Shown here: one piece after another, positions 1 through 5,086 of the stretch
How the letters are laid out: the number at the start of each line of letters is the position of its first letter
How positions within the stretch are numbered: position 1 is the first letter of the stretch
NCBI GenBank assembly: GCA_022428035.1
Contig: JAKMDG010000461.1
Location: 1-5,086 of the forward strand
Source: Longimicrobiales bacterium
GTDB taxonomy: Bacteria; Gemmatimonadota; Gemmatimonadetes; Longimicrobiales; Gaopeijiaceae
Length of the DNA: 5,086 nt
Direction: 5' to 3'
Made by a program: the position numbers and the translations under genes
The notes under the pieces: model-generated
What the model was told of the DNA's origin: nothing
Database searches by the model: none
The model's input: the letters and a program-made list of their open reading frames with translations, nothing else

Positions 1-428
1 AGAACCTCGGCGTCGGCGGCGACATTGCCCTCACCTACGATGTCCACGTTCCACTGGAAGTGCTCTCGGAGGCGACCGCGCTGCGCTCGCTCGTACCGGA
101 ACAGTTGAGGCATCGCAAACCAGCGGATCGGCTTGCTCAGGCTCCGACTCCGCTCGCCCAGCATCCGGGCCAGTGATGGCGTCATCTCCGGGCGAAGCGC
201 GACGGGTCGGTCACCCTTATCGACGAAGTTGTAGAGCTGGCCGACGATCTCTTCCCCGCTCTTCTCGACGTACAGATCGAGCGACTCGAGGGGTGGGGCG
301 TCATACTCCTGAAATCCGTACCGGCGCGCGACCCGTCTCCACGCGTCCTGGATGTGGGCGCGCAGGGCAAAGTCTTCGGGCGGGAAGTCCCGAAAGCCCG
401 GGAGTTTGGCGAATTCCGGAGAGGCCAC
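1..428 (-). CDS. hisS: Histidyl-tRNA synthetase, N-terminal part (3' end beyond left edge)
   Basis: Class II aminoacyl-tRNA synthetase that charges tRNA-His with histidine using ATP in the cytoplasm. The window holds the first 142 codons of the catalytic domain; bacterial HisS is usually about 420-450 residues. Counting from a GTG at 428, LPGFRDF lies at 9-15, the motif 1 region with KSGEEIVGQLYNF at 56-68, the substrate-binding segment LRPEMTPSLAR at 78-88, and class II motif 2, FRYERAQRGRLREHFQ, at 110-125, followed by NVDIVGE. The frame has no ATG before residue 82 and meets a TAG at 480-482. GTG at 428 is preferred because it puts LPGFRDF at the usual distance from the N-terminus; a CTG at 446 is the alternative. 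Neither has a convincing Shine-Dalgarno. The gene begins about 38 bp after the folC stop and is probably cotranscribed. The regulatory paralogue HisZ is a less likely reading because the catalytic motifs look intact. Confidence 0.9.
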   Translation of the reverse strand, partial: MASPEFAKLPGFRDFPPEDFALRAHIQDAWRRVARRYGFQEYDAPPLESLDLYVEKSGEEIVGQLYNFVDKGDRPVALRPEMTPSLARMLGERSRSLSKPIRWFAMPQLFRYERAQRGRLREHFQWNVDIVGEGNVAADAEV

Positions 429-466
429 GAATCGTACGTACTTCAGGGGTTGGACGGGGGGCTCCG

Positions 467-1792
467 TCAGCGGCGAAATCTACCCTGACCTGCGAGAGGG
501 TCCAGCCCCAGGAGGGTCATCGCGGGACCCACGGAGTGCGCAGATCCGGTCACGACTACCGTACCCGGGCCCGCCCGACGCTGTGCCCGTTCCAGCGCCT
601 GCTGAAAATCCGATACCACCCGTACCCGTGTGATTGAATCGACCAGATCGGCGGCCGCTACCGGATCCCACTGTCGATCGAGAGGGGCCGTGGGCGGGCG
701 CGTGAGGTAGGCCGCATCGGTTCGGGACAGCAGCGGGGGCAGCATCGAACGCCAATCCTTGTCACCCAGCACGCCAACCAGCGCCACCAGCGGGCGCGGC
801 AGTTCCAGTCGGTCGATCGTGTCGACCAGAGACACCACACCTGCCGTGTTATGAGCGACATCGAAGATGAACGTGGTGCCGTCGATGACTCGAATTTCGT
901 CACGGCCTGGATGTACGACAGACGCCACCCCGTCGACGATGTCCGCGCGGGAAGGTCGCCAGGCCTCGCTCAGGCGTTCCAGCATCGAGACGGCAAGTGC
1001 CGCGTTGATCGCCTGGTGATGGCCCACAAGTGGCGTCATCAGGGGCAGGTTCCCCCAGCAGTCGGTCGACAACGTGAGGTGTGTCGCGTCTCGGGTGACG
1101 GAGATCTTCCCGATCGTCGCCTCATCGACCTGTGTGAAGGGCGCCCCCACCGAGGACGCACGTTCGCGCAGCAAAGCCAGGATCGCCGGCGAAGACTCAG
1201 CCGTCACGAACGGTACACCCTCCTTGACGATACCGGCCTTCTCCAGAGCGATGGCTTCGAGCGTGTCACCCAGGTAGTCGGCATGATCCATCGCGACGTT
1301 CGTGATCGCGGTGACCTCGGGCTGAATCACGTTCGTCGAGTCCAGGCGCCCCCCCAGCCCGACCTCCATGACACCCATCTCGACGCCTTCCCTCGCAAAC
1401 ACGTACATGGCGAGCACCGTGACGGCCTCGAAGAAGGAGAGCCCATGGTCCATCACGGGCGCTGTCGCGTCTGCCGCGTACTCGACCAGGCGGTCGTCGT
1501 CGATGGGGGCACCATTGATGAGCATGCGCTCCCGGATCGAGCAGAGATGGGGCGAGGTGTACATGCCCGTTCGCCAGCCCGCGACCTGCATGACTGAACC
1601 CACGGTCGACGTCACCGAGCCCTTCCCGTTCGTACCCCCGACGTGAAGCGTCGCGTAGGCACGGTGAGGATCTCCTAACTGGGCCAGGGCCCGCTCCGTT
1701 CGCCCGAGCCCCCATTGAACCCCCGTCGCGAGCACAGGGAAGAGCCGCTCCGCGAGCGGATCGGCGAAGGCGGCGTCCGTCAGTCGCTCCAC
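467..1792 (-). CDS. folC: Folylpolyglutamate synthase / dihydrofolate synthase
   Basis: ATP-dependent ligase of the Mur ligase superfamily. It adds glutamate to folates and, in many bacteria, also to dihydropteroate to make dihydrofolate, acting in the cytoplasm. The 441-residue product has the usual family length. Visible motifs are the P-loop GGTNGKGS at 52-59, TSPHL at 79-83, FFE with Glu122, EVGLGGRLDSTN at 143-154, MDH at 168-170, and EKAGI at 184-188, whose Lys185 matches the carbamylated lysine of Mur-type ligases. The C-terminal domain carries HPGR at 294-297, FDVAHN at 310-315, DKD at 344-346 and TGSAHSVG at 415-422. All key residues appear intact. The start is a GTG that overlaps the end of accD by 13 bp, and no clear Shine-Dalgarno precedes it, so translational coupling to accD is likely. 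The accD-folC adjacency is also known in Escherichia coli. Whether the enzyme is bifunctional cannot be decided from motifs alone. Confidence 0.95.
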   Translation of the reverse strand: MERLTDAAFADPLAERLFPVLATGVQWGLGRTERALAQLGDPHRAYATLHVGGTNGKGSVTSTVGSVMQVAGWRTGMYTSPHLCSIRERMLINGAPIDDDRLVEYAADATAPVMDHGLSFFEAVTVLAMYVFAREGVEMGVMEVGLGGRLDSTNVIQPEVTAITNVAMDHADYLGDTLEAIALEKAGIVKEGVPFVTAESSPAILALLRERASSVGAPFTQVDEATIGKISVTRDATHLTLSTDCWGNLPLMTPLVGHHQAINAALAVSMLERLSEAWRPSRADIVDGVASVVHPGRDEIRVIDGTTFIFDVAHNTAGVVSLVDTIDRLELPRPLVALVGVLGDKDWRSMLPPLLSRTDAAYLTRPPTAPLDRQWDPVAAADLVDSITRVRVVSDFQQALERAQRRAGPGTVVVTGSAHSVGPAMTLLGLDPLAGQGRFRR

Positions 1793-2628
1793 CCGGCGAA
1801 CTGATGCCGGAGAATCGTGCCGATCGTAGCCTTGAGTTCGCGTCGATCGACCACGCGATCAACCATGCCGTGCTCCTGCAGGAACTCTGCACGCTGGAAT
1901 CCGGCCGGAAGCTCCTGCTTGATCGTCTCTTCGATCACGCGAGGACCGGCAAAGCCGATCAGGGCTCCGGGCTCTGCCAGGTTCACGTCCCCGAGCATCG
2001 CGTAGGATGCCGTTACGCCACCCGTGGTCGGATGCGTGAGGATCGAGATGAACGGCAGCCCTTCGTCGTGCATCCTCGCCAGAACCGTCGACACCTTCGC
2101 CATCTGCATGAGCGAGTAGATGCCTTCCTGCATGCGTGCGCCACCCGAGGCACTCACGATCAGAAACGGGATTTTCTTCTTGAGCGCGACCAGGCCAGCT
2201 CTCGCGATTTTTTCACCCACCACGGAGCCCATCGAGCCACCAATGAAATCGAAGTCCATCACTGCAAGGGCAACCTCGATCTCGTCGAGCGTCCCAGAGC
2301 CCGAGACCAGTGCCTCGTTCTTCCCTTTGGCCTCCGCGGCCGCGATACGCGCCGGATAGTCCTTCAGGTCAGAGAACCCCAACGGATCAGCCGCTTTCAG
2401 ATCGACATCCAACTCCTTGAACGACCCAGCATCGAGCAGGATGCTCACGTATGCATGGGCCCCGATCCGCAAGTGATAGCTGCAGGTCGGGCAGACGTTC
2501 AGGTTCTGGGCGAGACGCTCTCGATAGAGGATCTCTCCACAGCCTTTGCATTTGTCAAAGACGTCGGTCGGGACGTCTCTGCGGTCCTCGGCCTTGAGGG
2601 GCTTTTTGTCCTTGCGGAACCAGGCCAT
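1780..2628 (-). CDS. accD: Acetyl-CoA carboxylase carboxyltransferase, beta subunit
   Basis: Beta half of the carboxyltransferase that, with AccA, moves the carboxyl group from biotin on AccB to acetyl-CoA and so makes malonyl-CoA, the first committed step of fatty acid synthesis. It acts in the cytoplasm as an alpha2beta2 complex. The 282-residue protein is of typical length. An N-terminal four-cysteine zinc ribbon is complete (Cys27, Cys30, Cys46, Cys49, spacing CxxC-15-CxxC). The crotonase-like core shows GGSMGSVVGEK at 130-140, SASGGARMQEG at 159-169, THPTTGGVTAS at 198-208 and FAGPRVIEETI at 226-236. The ATG at 2628 has a good upstream AGGAG and puts the zinc ribbon at the standard place. 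The gene lies 31 bp after rodA and overlaps folC by 13 bp. accA is not in the window and must be encoded elsewhere. Confidence 0.97.
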   Translation of the reverse strand: MAWFRKDKKPLKAEDRRDVPTDVFDKCKGCGEILYRERLAQNLNVCPTCSYHLRIGAHAYVSILLDAGSFKELDVDLKAADPLGFSDLKDYPARIAAAEAKGKNEALVSGSGTLDEIEVALAVMDFDFIGGSMGSVVGEKIARAGLVALKKKIPFLIVSASGGARMQEGIYSLMQMAKVSTVLARMHDEGLPFISILTHPTTGGVTASYAMLGDVNLAEPGALIGFAGPRVIEETIKQELPAGFQRAEFLQEHGMVDRVVDRRELKATIGTILRHQFAGWSD

Positions 2629-2632
2629 GGGG

Positions 2633-2637
2633 CTCCT
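2633..2637 (-). promoter_or_regulatory. Shine-Dalgarno of accD
   Basis: AGGAG on the minus strand, 4 nt before the accD ATG and inside the 31-bp rodA-accD gap. It is the best canonical ribosome binding site in the window and supports the ATG at 2628 as the accD start. Confidence 0.7.
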
Positions 2638-2659
2638 GTCGCTTCGGATCGGGAGGGTG

Positions 2660-3898
2660 TCAGGCGCGCTCGTGTGCGACCCGAACTGCGATCGCTACGG
2701 CCACCCACGACATCAGGAGGAAGGTCCCTCCGTAGCTCACGAACGGCAGCGGAATGCCGGTGATCGGTACAACGCCGACCGTCATTCCCACGTTCACGAA
2801 GACGTGGACCAGCCACGCTCCGAAGATACCGAGGAGCACCAGACCGGCAAAGGGCGAATCAGTCTTTCCCGCAAGCCTCACGAGCCTCGTGAGTACATAC
2901 GCGAACGCGACGATCGCGAGCGTTGTGCCCATGAACCCAAGTTCCTCCCCGACCACGCTGAAGATGAAGTCCGTGTGCTGTTCAGGAAGGAAGTCGAGTC
3001 GCTTCTGCAAACCCTGTGTGAAGCCCTGCCCCCAGAACTCGCCACTCCCGACCGCGACCTTCGACTGAATCACGTGATATCCTGCGCCACGTGGATCGAC
3101 TTCAGGATCCAGGAAGACGAGAATGCGATTCCGCTGGTACGAGGCGAGGGAGTTCCAGAGCGGTCGTGCAATCGTAGCGGACGCGAAGTTGGCGAGGACG
3201 AGCGCGACCGACTCGAACAGGAAGAGCCGACGGCGCAGAAAGAGTATCATGCACCCGATCACCACAAGGATGTATGCAGACCATGCCACGGTGTTGTACG
3301 CCAGAAAAAGGCCGACCACCGGGCTGGCGACAAGCATCAGAAGCCAGACTGGTGTCGCCGCCCAGTACAGCATTGCGAACAGAATTCCGACGAACGCCAA
3401 CGCCGTACCCAGGTCGGGCTGCAGCATCACGAGGCCGAGCGGTAGCGCGACGACCGCTCCCGGCGTGACGAGCTCCCGGAGGGAGGTCAATCCCGTCTCC
3501 CGGGTCGAAAGGAGCTGAGCGAGCGCGAGGATGGTAGCGATCTTTGCGATCTCGGCGGGCTGAAAACCGAAGCCGCCGATGTTGATCCATGACTTCACGC
3601 CGGCGGCCGTGCCACGACCCTCCCCGATGACCAGGGTGAGGGCGAGGAGCACCATGCTCACCACGTACGATGGGACTGCCGCCCATACGATCCAACGGAC
3701 TGGGATTCGTGAGACCGCCGAGAACGCCACCAGCGCGATGATCAGCCACTGCACCTGCCGTACCCAGGCATCCGCAGTGACGACGTTGGGCACATAGACC
3801 TGGCCGGCCGAGTAGATCATCGCGATGCCGAACGTGCTCAGCATCAGAATGCCGAAGAACAGAGGACGGTCCAGCGTCCATCGCTCGAGAAGCCTCAT
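2660..3898 (-). CDS. rodA: Rod shape-determining peptidoglycan glycosyltransferase RodA (SEDS family)
   Basis: Integral membrane SEDS polymerase that strings lipid II into glycan strands for lateral-wall growth, working as a pair with PBP2 in the elongasome. The 412-residue protein is strongly hydrophobic throughout. Signature stretches are SWINIGGFGFQPAEIAK at 103-119, QPDLGTA at 160-166, YQRNRI at 254-259, DPRGAGYHVIQSK at 268-280, FLPEQHTDFIF at 303-313 and GIPLPFVSYGGT at 381-392. Asp310 in the HTD triplet matches the essential extracellular aspartate of RodA (Asp262 in E. coli by recall). The stretch between QPDLGT and YQRNR is about 45 residues longer than in E. coli RodA and holds two extra hydrophobic segments (about 184-200 and 206-221), which accounts for the total length against about 370. 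FtsW, the division paralogue, is less likely because the gene is coupled to PBP2 and the sequence is RodA-like. The ATG overlaps the mrdA stop in an ATGA arrangement. Confidence 0.95.
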   Translation of the reverse strand: MRLLERWTLDRPLFFGILMLSTFGIAMIYSAGQVYVPNVVTADAWVRQVQWLIIALVAFSAVSRIPVRWIVWAAVPSYVVSMVLLALTLVIGEGRGTAAGVKSWINIGGFGFQPAEIAKIATILALAQLLSTRETGLTSLRELVTPGAVVALPLGLVMLQPDLGTALAFVGILFAMLYWAATPVWLLMLVASPVVGLFLAYNTVAWSAYILVVIGCMILFLRRRLFLFESVALVLANFASATIARPLWNSLASYQRNRILVFLDPEVDPRGAGYHVIQSKVAVGSGEFWGQGFTQGLQKRLDFLPEQHTDFIFSVVGEELGFMGTTLAIVAFAYVLTRLVRLAGKTDSPFAGLVLLGIFGAWLVHVFVNVGMTVGVVPITGIPLPFVSYGGTFLLMSWVAVAIAVRVAHERA

Positions 3899-5086
3899 CC
3901 GCCACCCTGCACTGCAAAGGCCTGCGGAAAACGCTCCCGGTACCAGCGTGGAATCGGCCCGGTCATGATATGCTCCCGATACGTCTGGATCGTATCGATG
4001 GGCATACCGCGTTTCGCGCGCAGGTAGTAGTCAGCCGTCTTCGCTACGATCGGGGCCGCAACCTGCCCGCCGCTTTGCCCGAACTCGATGATTACGACGA
4101 CCACAATCTCCGGCGGCTCACCCGGCGGGCCCGCCATCCCGGCGAACCAGGCATGATCCTCGGCAAGGCCACGGACACTCAGTGGATTCTGCCCGGTACC
4201 AGTCTTCCCGAAGACGTCCCAGTACTGCAGCGCGGTTCCGAAGTGCGCGGTACCGCCCGGAGCGGTGACCATGCGCATGCCCTCCTGCAGGGACGCGATG
4301 TGCTCGGGTTGGAGGTTCAGCTCCCACCCCTCCACACTCGGCGCGTTTCGCGCGATGGCAGGGGCCGGCGCCGAGCCATCGCCGGCGAGGGCGACATAGA
4401 ACTGCGCCATCTTCAGCGGGGTCTGTGAATTCGGACCCTGCCCGATGGCCAGGTTGAGCGCTTCACCTTCGGTCGGACGATAGCCGAACTGTCGACGGAA
4501 CCAGTCCAGTTCATCCGGGAAGATACCCCGACTTTCCTGAGGCAGGTCGACGCCACACTGCTGGCTGAAGCCGATCTCGGTCGACCGATTCAGCAGTCGC
4601 TCGAGCCCAAGCCTCAGACCGAGTTGGTAGAAATAGACATCGCACGAGTTTCCGATCGCCTCGGCAAGCGTGTTGTATCCGTGTCCACTCCGGTCCCAGC
4701 AGCCCCAGAACCGATTACCCCAGTACCACTGACCCTCACACGGGTCCGGCATGTACTCGTCGGGCGTCACGACACCGGCATCCAGCGCGATGCCAGCGGA
4801 GGCAAGCTTCCATGTCGACGCCGGGGCATAAAGGCCCAGGACCGAACGATCGAACAGCGGCTTACGCTCGTCCGAGTTGAGCCCGGCCCAGGTGTCCGTG
4901 TCGATACCGCCGACGAAGAAATTCGGGTCGTATCCCGGGGCGGAGTACATTGCGAGAACGCCTCCATCCGCCGGGTCGAGCGCCACGACTGCCCCTGACA
5001 TCGAGTCGGGAAAGATCTGGTGAATCCACTGCTGCAGACCGAAGTCGAGATTGAGGTGAAGGTCCTCACCTTCGATCGCGGGGGTC
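3895..5086 (-). CDS. mrdA: Penicillin-binding protein 2, transpeptidase part (5' end beyond right edge)
   Basis: Class B penicillin-binding protein, the DD-transpeptidase that cross-links glycan strands made by RodA during cell elongation. It is anchored in the inner membrane with its catalytic domain in the periplasm. The window holds the last 396 residues; the N-terminal anchor and pedestal, about 200 or more residues in the family, lie off the right edge, and the frame stays open to the edge. In fragment numbering, GAVVALDP leads into the transpeptidase domain at 31-38. The active-site tetrad is STWK at 90-93 with nucleophile Ser90, SCD (the SxN-type motif, Asp in PBP2) is at 147-149, and KTGT at 294-297, followed by HAWFAG at 311-316 and AAP at 343-345. 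The nucleophile sits in a PAST context rather than the common PGST. A segment rich in Trp, Cys and Gly (about 116-136, ending in SGHG) is typical of PBP2 and helps separate it from FtsI. The stop overlaps the rodA start by 4 bp. Confidence 0.95.
   Translation of the reverse strand, partial: TPAIEGEDLHLNLDFGLQQWIHQIFPDSMSGAVVALDPADGGVLAMYSAPGYDPNFFVGGIDTDTWAGLNSDERKPLFDRSVLGLYAPASTWKLASAGIALDAGVVTPDEYMPDPCEGQWYWGNRFWGCWDRSGHGYNTLAEAIGNSCDVYFYQLGLRLGLERLLNRSTEIGFSQQCGVDLPQESRGIFPDELDWFRRQFGYRPTEGEALNLAIGQGPNSQTPLKMAQFYVALAGDGSAPAPAIARNAPSVEGWELNLQPEHIASLQEGMRMVTAPGGTAHFGTALQYWDVFGKTGTGQNPLSVRGLAEDHAWFAGMAGPPGEPPEIVVVVIIEFGQSGGQVAAPIVAKTADYYLRAKRGMPIDTIQTYREHIMTGPIPRWYRERFPQAFAVQGGG
3902..3908 (-). 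promoter_or_regulatory. Shine-Dalgarno-like site of rodA inside the mrdA 3' end
   Basis: AGGGTGG on the minus strand, 3 nt before the rodA ATG at 3898. It lies in the codons for the last Gln-Gly-Gly-Gly of PBP2, so the mrdA tail also serves as the likely rodA ribosome binding site. With the 4-bp ATGA overlap this suggests termination-reinitiation coupling that keeps the two partners in proportion. Confidence 0.55.

Noticed and set aside
433..440. Short palindromic CGTACGTA near the hisS start, considered as an operator or hairpin
   Set aside because: It is too short to form a stable hairpin, has no flanking complementary arms or T-run, and partly overlaps possible hisS coding sequence. Chance is sufficient.
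429..466. folC-hisS gap considered as a terminator or promoter
   Set aside because: I see no stem-loop with a T-tract, and no paired -35/-10 boxes in 38 C-rich bases.
173..637. Plus-strand open frame of 154 codons across the hisS start and folC end
   Set aside because: It is antisense to well-supported hisS and folC coding sequence. Its Arg/Ser/Pro/Gly-rich composition is typical of a spurious G+C-rich frame.
851..1597. Plus-strand open frame of 248 codons antisense to folC
   Set aside because: It is fully covered by folC with all Mur-ligase motifs preserved, and its Arg/Asp/His-rich translation resembles no family I know.
1804..2763. Long plus-strand open frame of 319 codons antisense to accD and the end of rodA
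   Set aside because: It lies opposite accD, whose zinc ribbon and catalytic motifs are all intact. The translation is rich in Arg, His and Asp with no recognisable domain, as expected for the antisense of a G+C-rich gene.
2546..3445. Plus-strand open frame of 299 codons antisense to rodA
   Set aside because: The translation is low in hydrophobic residues and dominated by Arg, Glu, His and Gln, the usual mirror image of a membrane protein gene. No motif or ribosome binding site supports it.

Overview
The window is a compact piece of bacterial chromosome, roughly 60% G+C by eye. All five recognisable genes lie on the minus strand, so transcription runs from right to left. In that order they are: mrdA (PBP2, transpeptidase; its start lies beyond the right edge), rodA (SEDS glycosyltransferase), accD (carboxyltransferase beta subunit of acetyl-CoA carboxylase), folC (folylpolyglutamate/dihydrofolate synthase) and hisS (histidyl-tRNA synthetase; its end lies beyond the left edge). 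Every product was recognised from family motifs visible in the translation.

The genes are packed as one operon would be. mrdA and rodA overlap by 4 bp (ATGA). rodA and accD are 31 bp apart, accD and folC overlap by 13 bp, and folC and hisS are about 38 bp apart. I see no internal promoter or terminator and no gap longer than 40 bp. The right half (3895-5086 and 2660-3898) encodes the core of the cell-elongation machinery: the PBP2-RodA pair that polymerises and cross-links lateral-wall peptidoglycan. The left half encodes housekeeping functions: the first committed step of fatty acid synthesis, folate retention and maturation, and histidine tRNA charging. Such a transcript would link wall growth to membrane-lipid supply and general biosynthesis. 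That link is inferred from gene order and is not shown by the sequence.

The organism is a Gram-negative-type, probably rod-shaped bacterium. The order mrdA-rodA-accD-folC, the high G+C, the PAST-type active-site context in PBP2 and a RodA with an extra hydrophobic insertion of the sort I recall from Bacteroidetes/Chlorobi-type RodA together suggest Gemmatimonadota or another FCB-related lineage. This is a tentative judgement from memory.

I found no mobile element, CRISPR array, RNA gene, defence system or phage signature. This is an ordinary core-genome region. The points worth a second look are an apparent two-helix insertion in RodA, a Cys/Asp/His cluster next to the PBP2 active site, and unusual translation starts for hisS and folC.
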